Of a DNA stretch of 64,000 nt, positions 1-10,319 are shown in pieces. The notes under the pieces were generated by a model. That model had not been told where the DNA came from, ran no database searches, and was given only the letters and a program-made list of their open reading frames with translations. Location of the stretch: the NCBI GenBank assembly GCA_028456385.1, contig JALNQF010000210.1:1-64000 (forward strand), given 5' to 3'. Each line of letters opens with the position of its first letter. The stretch's first letter is position 1. The position numbers were made by a program, and so were the translations under genes. This stretch comes from Ophiosphaerella korrae (Eukaryota > Ascomycota > Dothideomycetes > Pleosporales > Phaeosphaeriaceae).

Positions 1-65
1 GGGGTTCGTGGGCAGGTGGGGGGTGGCGGGCACGGTTGCAGGTTGGTCCATGCGTCGACCTTGAT

Positions 66-147
66 CTGACCCCCCCCCCCCCCCCCCCCCCCCGGCCCCC
101 CCCCCCCCCCCCCCCCCCCCCCCACCAACCCCCCCCCCCCCCCCCCA
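66..147. repeat. Poly-C homopolymer tract, interrupted
   Basis: About 80 bases are almost pure C, interrupted by GG at 95-96 and by short ACCAA-like breaks near 124-129. The tract sits directly before a likely splice acceptor. Such long C runs are prone to sequencing and assembly error, so length and interruptions should not be trusted. Confidence 0.8.
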
Positions 148-151
148 ACAG

Positions 152-543
152 GCCGGTCTCAACCTTAACATCTTCGGCGCACTATCCGGCGCCTTTAGCT
201 CCAAGACGAAGAAGACAACGCACCACAACGCCGACGGGTCGAAGAGCATTGTCGAGGATCGACATGATCAGGGTACGTGTTTGTTTTGCCTGGTAGCCCT
301 CTGCTCGTAAATCCCTTTTATGTTTTCCCCTTTTTGCTCGTGTATACGCAGACAGGCACGCATGCTAACTCACTGCTAGCCCTTGCCAATGCCGCGGCCC
401 GCGGCCAAGGCACGGCGTATGCAAAGGGCAGCGCGGAAGAACATAGCTTGAAAGCGAAGGAGCGCATGGCGGGCCAACAGGCGGTGCAAGGGCGGAAGAT
501 TGAGGGGAAGAAGGAGGTGGATCGCTTAGGGTTGGGTGCTTGA
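152..543 (+). CDS. 3' end of an unidentified gene (two exons visible)
   Basis: Two coding exons are visible, 152-272 and 380-543, joined by an intron at 273-379 (GTACGT donor, GCTAG acceptor, phase 1). The upstream part lies to the left of, or within, a long poly-C tract that looks like the preceding intron, ending in an ACAG acceptor at 151. The visible C-terminal part is about 94 residues. It starts with a Gly/Leu/Phe-rich piece, followed by a charged Lys-rich segment and an Ala/Lys/Glu-rich tail that looks helical, ending in DRLGLGA. I recognise no domain. It is partial at the 5' side, and the splice choice rests only on frame continuity. Confidence 0.45.
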
Positions 544-746
544 TAGCAATGTAACAAAACTAAATTCAAAGCGTGTTTGCACCATAGAGGAAAGTTACGG
601 GGAATGTAATGTAACGTGATGTAACGTGATGAGACGTGAAAAGCGATCTAAAATACGGTGCTATGAGATGTGCCCTAGCTAATGCTGCGTTGCGTGGATA
701 ATCAAAAACGCCATGCGCCATAAGAATAACGAGATCTGGTCGTGCG

Positions 747-3700
747 TTACATGCCTATGCTAGTGACTCTCTCCAGCCCTTCAACACCCCTCTTAGCAGC
801 GACAACATGCCACGGCAAACTCCCATGTCTGGTGCCCCGCATACCTCTCAACCTCGCCAGCAAGCCCAGCGCCCGAAACTGCGCCATGACTTCTCTGAGC
901 AGATTCTCGCCGGTAGCGCGCGTCTGTACAGTAGGCGTCCACATGAGGCTGCCCGTCGTGCGTTCCTGGGGCGTACTCGGGCTCGACGGCGCGCTGCCAG
1001 AGGCACTAGCTGGGAACGGGGATGTAGCTGTGCGGGTGAGGCTGACGGCGCCGATCCAGAGAATGTTGATTGCGGTGATGATAGGGCCTGGGACGGGGTC
1101 CGGGATGGGGTGGTGGATGGGGTCGGAGGTGGAGTGTGTTTCGCCGCGTTTGACGAGGAGGCCTGAGACGAGGGCGGGGCTGAATTGGTTGGTGGAATTG
1201 GAGTTGTGGAGACGGTGTGCGAGGATGATGCCCCAGGTTTCATCTGTGATGTCGATGATGCGGGCTTCGGGGTTGAGGGATGGGTCGGCTGAGGAGTCTG
1301 CTGAGGGGTCTGCTGAGGGTGTGGCGGCGGGAGTGAGACCGACGGTTGGATCGGGGGTGCCTGGTTGTGGTGTGGATCCAGGTGTGGTTGTAGATGGTTG
1401 AGTTGTGGTTGGTGCGTTCGGTGTGAACTTATATGGCGAGTCTTCGATAGCCGTGAGGAGCGTCAAAAAGATATTGACTGGTGTTGGATAGGTGATGAGG
1501 GGAACCCAGGTCTCTAACTCTTCCCGGTCCATAGTGCCGACTTTGGCGATGCAAACACGCCATTGTACTCTTCGCGATTGCATTATTTCGACGGTGGTTT
1601 GCCAGATTTCTTTAGCGAGGTCGGAGAAAGGACGAGTGCCGAGATGATAGGAGACGACGGCCTGCGACTTGCCGCAGCTGTCAGTCCATGCTGCTGTTAC
1701 CCATGCGCCATCCAAGCTTATGGCGTATGCAAGATGCATGTATGAGTGCTCGCGGAGTGGGTCTTGTGGTGGTTCAGACTGTAACTTGAACTGAAAGTGA
1801 CGAGGCAGAGTTTCCTCAAGGTGGAACGCAGGCGCTTTGTATATACTAAGAGGAGTTTTGTCTGTGCTCGCAGCGCTTGGCGGGCATCTATCGTACACCT
1901 CACGCGCCAGGTTGACGTAGGTGCTTGCATCGAGTACGACAGGCACGTCGAAAGACGCAAGGTACTTCATAGGAACAATCTGTAGAACGAGGTCAGGCTT
2001 TTGAATTGGATCTGGTCGTCCTGGTGACCCTTGACCGTATGCTTGAAACAAGGCCCAGAAAGCTGAACAAAGCTCCCAAAGTGCCGCAGGGTTACCGAAA
2101 GGATCCACCATGTACACAACGAAAGAATCGATCTTTGTTTCTTGCTGCTCCCGTATCTGCGAATGCTGCATGGCAAGCAGCTTGCCGAGCTGTGTACACG
2201 TTTCTCTGAGTGCCTTGATAGCCTCTTTCAAGGAGACTGGCGAATTGACCTTCCAAGGTACCAGACCTCCTTCAAAGTCAGCAGTAGTCTCGACGCGAGC
2301 GTGCGTTCCCAGCTTGCAAGTATCATAAGCAAGCTGGAGATTGAGCAGAAAGCGTTCTAAAATCGGCCTAAGGGGATCGCTGTGAGGGTATATACAAAAG
2401 GCAACAATATTCTTTGCTGGGCTAACAGGATGCAGCCCAAGTGGCTCCCAGAATCCTATTGATGGAGGGAGCATATCCCATAGCGTCTCTGCCCGCCGAA
2501 CTCTGACGAAAGGCGGATTCATCGGGTACATGTGACAACTAGGTATCGCATTACTTTCATTTACTTTCCGTGGTGGAGGCCTGTGCTGTCCTTTGGCTTG
2601 AGCTGAGAGAGCTGGGTAAACATCATGAATTGCGGCTAGTGTTGAAACACTGCAGTCTTCTGCTACTGGGAAAATTTCCTTTAGTATAGCCTGCCAGCGA
2701 GCCTCGGTCGACTGGATGCTGAAATCTATTCTTGGGGGATAATCGTCTCCAAGTACATCGAGTGTTGCTGAGATGATTTGTTCGGTAAGGATTTGAGTTA
2801 TCGCGATGCTATCTTTACCATTTACTGGCCTTTCATCTGGTAGCTCCATACTGGCTTCGGGCTGAGACGTCGGTGTATCTGGCAGTTGTATGTTGGTGGG
2901 AGAGAAAGATGGAAGGAAATATCGGGCGCCGGCTAATGGTCGTTCTGCGGGTAACACGAGATTCAACAATGACCAGTCCCAGGTGTTTGGCTCAAATATG
3001 GTGAGTGAGTTCTCATCGAGTTGTAGCCCATTGAGATCTTGCCAGTCCCCTCCGAACGATTCTGTGAAGGATGCTACAGACAAAGGTGTTCCATGGCCGT
3101 CTGTTGGTAGCTTTCGCTTTGTAGGGATTACAACACGGCCTAGAAATGATGGTGGTGGAACTTCAGCTACCTCTTCGACGTCCTGCTCGGATACATCTGA
3201 CACCTCGCTCTCTGTATCCAAGTCGGAGCTGTCACTATTTGCACGGGCCACGCACGTTATTTCAGGTATCTTCGCTGTCATTTCGACACCAGATATGTAG
3301 CGGAAATTTGTGAGAAGTGGCAAGTCGCGTAGACTCTTGACTCTTGTGGGGTCTGTAGCACTCGCGGTACCCTCCTTTTCTGTGTCGTTCTCATGAGGAG
3401 CGGCAAAACGTCCATCTTGATATTTTGCATCGACAATACTCATTCTTCGGCTGAAATCCAATGAATTGAATGCACTATCAGCACGATCCATCTTATGGGA
3501 TATTTGTTTGTGTTGTGGTAAAGCCTTGGGTGAAGATGGTCGCAATGTTTTCGCAACAAGGCCTGGACTAAGTGGGGGGGTAGGCTCCTTCGGCCTAGCA
3601 GGGTTTCGTCGTACTTGTTGTGTAGGAACTTGAGGAATTGTGAACTTTTTGGAGAGCATCGAGTTGGAAGGAGTTGTGGCAGCTTCTAGTTGTTCGCTTT

Positions 3701-5758
3701 TCATATCGCGCAGATCCCCTTCAACTAGTTTAGATGGCGTGGCCAGGGCATCCTCTAGAGCGGCTAGTGGGTCATACATTTCCTCCATGACGGTGGGACC
3801 CGACGTGGCCCTTGCCTTTAGGTCTCCGTTCTGTGTTATATGTAGTACTGCATCGGGGTGTGTAACCGCTCGAGCGTCTGGCATATCCACATCTTCGCCG
3901 TCGGGTTCATCAAAGAAATCGAAATCTGCATCATTGACACCATTGGCACCGTATGTGTCTCCTTCTATGTCTTCAAAGAGATCATCAGCTTCACCGCCTG
4001 TTTGAAAGGGTTCCAGGGTTCCGGGAAACAGCAGGGATGTGGATGGGTTCTGATGGTCGTCTACTTGACGGTAGTCCTGGGGGGTAGATAGGTTGATAGC
4101 AGGGTTGGTTCCTCCGCTGAGTGCCAGAACTATGTTCGAGGCCGCCCCGGTCATGCTTGGTGTATCAGATGAGGAGAAGGCGGCGCCAGGGGCAATGGCA
4201 TCGGGGGGAGTAGGGTACACTCCACTGACCGCTTGGAGGTCGCCATAACCGGTTGTTCGGGCGTTGAAGGGAGACGATGGATGAAGGCTGGCTGGTTCGT
4301 CTTTCCGACGGAGGGTGTCTTCTTCTGCCTTTTTGGTCCTGCGTCGCGCTTCTAGAATTTTGTCCCTATCAATTTTGCCCAAAAACCACTCCTGTGCAGC
4401 ATCAAGAGGGTCTTTGAAACCAGCCGACCCTGGCGCTTCAAACCATCTCAAGTCACATTGAGCAGGCTGAGATCTAGACATGTCGTACGCTTCTGTGATG
4501 AGCGCACTTACAGGCTTGGAGTCGCAGATGAAACATAGGGCTCGGGGCCAAAGCATGTCACGGTCTGTATTCGGCAAGATTGGGCTCATCATCGGTAGCT
4601 GCGCCTGCTGGGCTATGCGAATTCGGACCCACGAGCGCTTGTTATCGAGGTTGGAGAACGAGTAGCCTCTCCAACCCAGCCATCGTTCTACAGCCGTTTT
4701 CCATTTTTCGATGCCCTGTTCTAAAGATACGGTTTTCACTTTCTTCTTTGGTAATTTTGTGTGAGAGTCTTCTACAAGTGCCTCTAGGGGGTCGTCGAAG
4801 CTAGAAATTTTAGCCAGCATGGCATTTGGTGCAACGCGAATGCATCTTCCAAGAAACAGCTTTTCGTCTTGTAATGGAATGTCATCTAGGCACAGCAGCT
4901 TATCTGTTCGCTCGGTAACAGTGGTTAGCAAAAGTGTACCTGCACTGATCCAATGTACACTTATGCTAGTGAGCCAGTGTGAGTCTGCGAAGTAGCGAAT
5001 TTCAGCATGTGCATCTTGTTGCAATGAGGGCTTGGAGAGGATGGTGCGAAAGTTGAGCGCGACAAGGCCGCAGTTTTTGACTAGATAAAACGATATTAAA
5101 GCAGTAACAGAGGACGTGAACAGCTCATAGACGGTAAAACAATCAAGCGTCTGTTGTTGGTCTGTCACGCTAGCCTGACTGGGACGCCGTGCACCCGTAG
5201 GTTGCATGCTCCTTTGAGGCCCGGGAGTTGAGGGAGATGTGGCGGCAGTTGCAAAAGCACTGATATTGCTGGGCCGCATGGGTGGGCGAGCCATGTCGGA
5301 GGCTTTCATGAATCCCGAATGTTCTCCTACGGAATGTCAGCACGCCGCCCTGGTGCAGACACGGTGACCTACGTTGTAGTGTGTAACCATCGAGTGGAGG
5401 CAGTTCCATGGTATCCTGGCCGACCATGTCGACGGTGATTGGCTTGAAGTGCCAAAGCCATGGGCGAGAAGCGTCTTGTGCGACGAGCAGCTTGGCCTGA
5501 CGCAAGCTTGCCTCAGCAGCGCGCACATGATCAGAAATCGACCAGTCACGGGGTTGCGAGGGTTGCGAGGGTGTGTGGTTAGTATCGTGGGCTATAGAGA
5601 AGGCTTGGTATGCGATGGCTTCGTAGTCTCCCTGTGCGGCGTTAGCCTTGCCGTGATAGTGGTGGGTGTGGTGGGTGTGGTGGATGGGGTAGTGGATAAG
5701 CAGGGGCTGGGCGTACAATAGCTTGCGCATTAGTGCTGCAGCTTTTGAGAAAGTCCAT
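747..5758 (-). CDS. MED13: Mediator complex subunit 13 (kinase-module subunit, Srb9/Ssn2 type)
   Basis: MED13 is the large subunit of the CDK8 kinase module, which docks reversibly onto Mediator and represses or tunes RNA polymerase II transcription in the nucleus. I place three exons on the minus strand: 5717-5758, 5631-5373 and 5326-747, giving 1626 residues. The tiny first exon encodes MDFLKSCSTNAQAI, which matches the family's usual start. It joins GDYEAIAYQAFSI and the motif AAEASLRQAKLLVAQDASRPW typical of the N-terminal Med13 domain. Introns are 5632-5716 (85 nt) and 5327-5372 (46 nt). The middle is long, acidic and low-complexity, as usual for the family. The C-terminal third has Med13_C features and ends with WHVVAAKRGVEGL. 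The start lies about 670 bases from the divergent ENP2 start. Confidence 0.93.
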
Positions 5759-6428
5759 TAGAGAGACGGCTGCCCTCTATGGAACATTCAGATGGTATCC
5801 GCGTCGTATGTACACTCCCAACGATGCGCTATAGACCTTCATCAACTCCACTGTTGCCAGAGAATCGCCAGTACAGGGGTGGATTATGGGCAAGCACAAA
5901 CAGCGGCCGTCGAGGGAGGGATGGCTATCACGCGTGCATGGCGTGCTGGCGTGGTGGTGGTGGTTGTGGTGATGGTGATGGTGATGGTTCGTGGGTGAAG
6001 CATGGTTGCCGCTGCGGCACTGCGGAAGAGTGGAGATGGGTGATGTTGGGAGCGGATGTGCCAACGCGTGCGGCTCGCGTGAGAGAAGAGGGAAGGGGGG
6101 GGGGGGGGGGGGGGGGGCAGCGAGGTTATGAAGGTCGGTCGCGTCAGCGTCGAGATAGCCAGACGCAAGACTACGTAGTAAGCGCCTCTGCGGTGACCAG
6201 CGCTACCCGCGAGGCCTGAGGAGTGTGGGCTGGGCCGGCCTGGGGAGGGATGGTGCGGAATGGCAGTCGCAAGCGGCGGCTGGCATGGATGGGAGCGAAC
6301 TGGAGCCGGGTCCTGTCCGTGCGCCCCGCTGCTGAGCAGCCGGCCGTGACTTTTTCTGAGCCGGCGCACCATGGAATAATTGTCTGCCCATTCTCCCCGA
6401 CACGGGACCGCCACGGGACTGCCACGCC
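5759..6428. promoter_or_regulatory. Divergent intergenic region between MED13 and ENP2
   Basis: About 670 bases separate the two divergently transcribed genes, so it probably holds both promoters. It contains a (TGG)n/(GTGATG)n-like purine-rich stretch near 5950-5990 and an uninterrupted poly-G run of about 22 bases at 6096-6117. No convincing open reading frame of its own was found. The open frames here are low-complexity His-, Gly- or Pro-rich shadows. Confidence 0.5.
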
Positions 6429-8656
6429 ATGAAGATATCCAACTCTGCCGTCCCGGTCTACACCGTCAGCGGCAGCGAGGCCCGTCCTCTTCCCGAATGG
6501 CTGATCCGGCGAAGGAAGAGGTGCGCGCATACCCATGCTTGCTCTCGCCGCATGCCAGCTGACACTTGACTAGGAGTCTGAAAAACGACCCCGAGTTTGC
6601 CAACCGCGTTGAGCTGCTACAGGACTTCGGCTTTGAGGAGGCCAGCCAGTGCGTGCGCGTCAGCGAAGATGGCGACTGGGTCATGTCCACCGGCACATAC
6701 AAGCCCCAGATCCACGTCCACTATCTCCCCCACCTCTCGCTGTCTTTTGCGCGCCACACCAACAGCCTGAACCAAGCATTCCGCCTCCTCTCCAGCGACT
6801 ACACCAAGAGCATGCATCTCCAGTCCGACCGCGTCATTGAGTTCCATACCGGTGGTGGCCTCCACTACTCGACACGCATACCCCGTTACGGACGAGACCT
6901 CATCTACGACAGGCGGTCAGCTGAATGCCTCGTGCCCTCGGTTGGTGTGAACGCTGACGGCCTTGGAGAATGCTACAGACTGAACCTGGAAGTGGGCCGA
7001 TTCATGAGGAGCTACGAGATCGACGTGGGTGGAGACGGCCTTGCAACACCCGGTACTGGCTCACTACAGGGTGGCGTCGATGCTGGCGCTGTCAATACTG
7101 GCGCAATTGCAGAAGACAGCCACAATCTCCTTGCATTCGGCGCCTCACTAGGCACAGTGGAATTCTGGGACTCACGCTCACGAAACAGAGTTGGCATTCT
7201 GTCCGCGCCCCAAGACTCCTTCGAAGGAAGAGCTGAGATCAGTGCCATGACCTACCATCGCTCGGGCCTGGAACTGGCTGTCGGCAACTCCAACGGGCTA
7301 GTCCACCTCTACGATCTACGATCACCACAGCCATTACTAAAAAAAGACCAAGGATATGGCTTTCCAATCAAGAACATTATCTACTTAGAATCCAATACCT
7401 CCACCCGCGCACAAACCACCGAACCCAAAATTTTGACCGCGGACAAGCGCATCATCAAGATCTGGGACCCTCGGGACGGTGCATCTTGGACATCGGTAGA
7501 GCCTGCAGTAGACTTGAACCATGTCGAGTGGGTCAAGGACAGCGGCATGCTCCTCACTGCCAATGAAGGCAAGCAGCAGCACTCCTTTTTCATTCCACAG
7601 CTGGGTCCTGCGCCGAAGTGGTGTGGCTTCCTGGACAACATAGTGGAAGAAATGGCCGAAGACACCAATGACCCAAATGCCTTTGGAAAGGGCTCAGCCG
7701 GCGAGGTATACGACAATTTTAAGTTTTTGACCATCCAACAGCTGCAACAGCTTAATTTGGACCACTTAGTCGGCACTACAAATCTGTTGAGGCCATATAT
7801 GCACGGATACTTTGTTGCGCAGAAGCTTTACGAGGAAGCACGGCTAATCTCAAACCCTGACCTATGGCAAGAACAGCGAGCGAAAAGCATCGCTGAAAAG
7901 ATCAACAAAGAGCGAGAAAGCCGAATCCGTGGCAACAAGAAGGTGGCTGTCAAGGTCAACCGCAAACTTGCTGAGAAAATACTCGAGAAGCAGGATAAAG
8001 AAGAACGTAGAAGAGCCAAGAGAGTGCTCAAGAAAGGAGGCGACGATGATATGGTGGATACAGATAAAGCGCCTGCCGTTGGAGAGACTGGGGAGACCAA
8101 GCCCGCTGAAGGCATTCTCGGCGATGCCCGTTTCGCAAGGCTGTTCGAGGATGAAGACTTTGAGGTTGATGAGCGATCTCATGAATTCCAAGCCCTCAAT
8201 CCCAGCACAAAGATTCCAAAGGGCCTTACAGTCGCTGAACAAGAGGAATTGGAGTCACGAAAAGGATCCTCCGACGAAGAGTCGTCAGACTCGGAGCAGG
8301 AGCAGATTCGGCCAACCAAGAAGCAGCCAACAGAAGACAACAACCGTATCTCATCATCGAGCTATCGAAAAGCTGGACACCGATCACAGCGCGGCCCTGA
8401 AATGGTGATATCTTCGTCAACTAGTAGAAAGGCCGGGCCCACCCGAGACAAGTCATTTAGGTCGCGCGTTTCCAAACTCAAGGACAGAGCACCGACCAGC
8501 AAAAACACCACAACCGTTGTCGGCGAGCGGGAAATTACCTTTGCCCCCGCACCCAAGCAAAGGAAGCGTCCGGATGAGACTCACGGCCAGCGGCATGATC
8601 GGAGGAAGGACAAGGATAGGCGCAGTGCGAGCAACAACGCATTCCGTGGCATGTAA
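6429..8656 (+). CDS. ENP2: Ribosome biogenesis protein ENP2 (NOL10 family, WD40)
   Basis: ENP2/NOL10 is an essential nucleolar WD40 protein of the small-subunit processome needed for 18S rRNA maturation. There are two exons, 6429-6520 and 6574-8656 (724 residues). The first exon encodes MKISNSAVPVYTVSG and PLPEWLIRRRKR, the conserved start of the family. A 53-nt intron (GTGCGC donor, ACTAG acceptor) then joins SLKNDPEFANRVELLQDF. Residues about 45-370 hold a beta-propeller with recognisable blades (for example VRVSEDGDWVMSTGTYKPQI and LTADKRIIKIWDPRDG). Next come a Lys/Arg-rich coiled region, the NUC153 motif ARLFEDEDFEVDERSHEF near residue 540, and a basic, Ser-rich C-terminal tail. The length is usual for fungal members. 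Confidence 0.94.
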
Positions 8657-9109
8657 GAATAGTGTGTGGGGAGCAAGTTAAAGTTGAATGATACCCTTGC
8701 TTGATCGTGATGGTGGTTTTGTGTATGAAGCCACAACGGCCTAGTTTCTAGATGATCATGTAAGCATATAAAATCTCAAAGTCTACTCCGGAGTTGACTC
8801 CCCCCGCGATCCGTGCTAAGCGAGGGGTTTCTTGCCCGTTCTAATGGAGCGGATCCGGAAGCAGGATGGAGGACAAGACTGACCAATCGGGGAGTCGCAA
8901 TTTGTTGAAGCCTCGCAGCCAATTCCGTTGCACGTCCAAATAAACGTCTTATCCAACGTTGTGTCTGTTTTCCACCTCACCTCATCAACATCCTCGGCCA
9001 CAGTAGCGACTGTTGTCCCACCCGCCTCTGCACCTTCACATCTCGCCTAGAACCGCCGCTATCTCTGACTGCCTCCCGCAACCAATTACACTTCATACAC
9101 ATTTCCACA
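8657..9109. other. Intergenic region, ENP2 to cytochrome b5
   Basis: This 453-base gap between two plus-strand genes presumably contains the ENP2 3' UTR and the cytochrome b5 promoter and 5' UTR. It is pyrimidine-rich towards the downstream start codon, as often seen before highly expressed fungal genes. No coding evidence was seen. Confidence 0.4.
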
Positions 9110-9925
9110 ATGGCCGACAAGAAATTCACCTACTCGGATGTGTCGGAGCACAACACTAAGAAGGACCTGTACATTGTGATCCACGACAAGGTCTACAACA
9201 CATCGAGCTTCATCGACGAGCACCCGTACGTCCCCCTCCCCTTATCTACGCCATAAATTTTCCCAATGGTTCGCGCACAATGTTTCAAAACACTGCTCTC
9301 CAGCACTTTGTAATTACAAGATTTGGCAGTCGCTAATGACGATGCAGAGGCGGTGAGGAGGTTCTCCTCGACGTCGGCGGTCAGGACGCAACAGAAGCAT
9401 TCGAAGATGTCGGTCACTCAGACGAAGCTCGCGAGATCCTCGACGGCCTCCTCGTAGGCACCTTGAAGCGCCAGGTAACTCTATCCCCTCTCCCCTCTCC
9501 CACAGACCGCCCCATCCACGAAATCCCGTGCAAGTCGCACCCAACCATCCACCCACCTCCGACAATGTTCGGCCGAGCAAGTTCCTAGTAGGGTGATACC
9601 TCGGAACTATTCCGTGCAGCCGCTATCAAGGCAGATAGCACCGGCATCCGAAACGACAACATACCCCGAACAAAATGCCAGAGCGCTAACACGCCAGCTA
9701 GGACGGCGACCCCAAGCCTAAGAGTTTTAGCCAGGTCAATGCCTCGGCTTCCAGCACCGACGGCGCCACCACGGGCGTCGGCCTCTACGCCATCGTCCTT
9801 GTCGGAGGCGCCCTCGCCTTTGGCGCCTACAAATTCCTCCAAGGCAAGTCCCACGGCCGACTTGCCCCCCCCCCCCCCCCCAAGCCAAAAAGTAATTCCC
9901 CCGCTAACAACGACAAACAGGTTGA
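9110..9925 (+). CDS. Cytochrome b5, tail-anchored (ER)
   Basis: Cytochrome b5 passes electrons to lipid desaturases, sterol enzymes and P450s on the ER surface. My model has four exons: 9110-9225, 9348-9474, 9702-9843 and 9921-9925 (129 residues). The haem-binding core is clear. His38 lies in the HPGG motif, formed exactly across the first splice junction, and His62 in EDVGHSDEA has the standard 24-residue spacing. A Ser/Thr/Lys linker is followed by one C-terminal membrane helix ([20 protein letters not shown]). The last intron appears to use a GC-AG donor (CAAG|GCAAGT), leaving a 5-nt last exon that only completes Gly and the stop. Without that splice, the frame runs on into Pro-rich sequence encoded by a poly-C tract. 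The final junction is less sure than the rest. Confidence 0.85.
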
Positions 9926-10319
9926 ATGCCGGACGCCGCAATGGCATCCTGAAAAAAAAAACCTATCCCAATGAGCCCCCTGTGATGAAAAACGGCCTTT
10001 CTGGTTCGCTGGCCTTCGTGTGCCAGGCGGGGGGGAATAATACTCACTCGGATTCCTCTAGACGGTTTTTGCTCGGTTTGGGGTATTTACACACGTATAT
10101 AGCAGAGGCGCTTGCTTGTTTTCTGCGAGCGGCTGGAGGGACACTAGATGAATACAATTTATTCGAAAGTTGTTTTGATTCGAGTGAGACGAACCGACCC
10201 CATCTGCCATACCCAGGTATAAAAAAAAAAGCACGCCAAGAAAAAAATTGTATATATATATATGCCCGACAAAGTAAAATACCATACCCGAAACTTTTGC
10301 CTCGAAAATCAAGCCCGAG
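9926..10319. other. Intergenic region with convergent 3' ends
   Basis: This 394-base AT-rich gap lies between the 3' ends of cytochrome b5 (+) and the flavoprotein-ankyrin gene (-). A short TATATATATA run at 10250-10261 and several A-runs are visible, compatible with polyadenylation signals on either strand. No gene was seen. Confidence 0.4.

Noticed and set aside
742..1401. 219-codon plus-strand open frame
   Set aside because: It is antisense to the conserved MED13 C-terminus. Composition follows from codon bias of the real gene.
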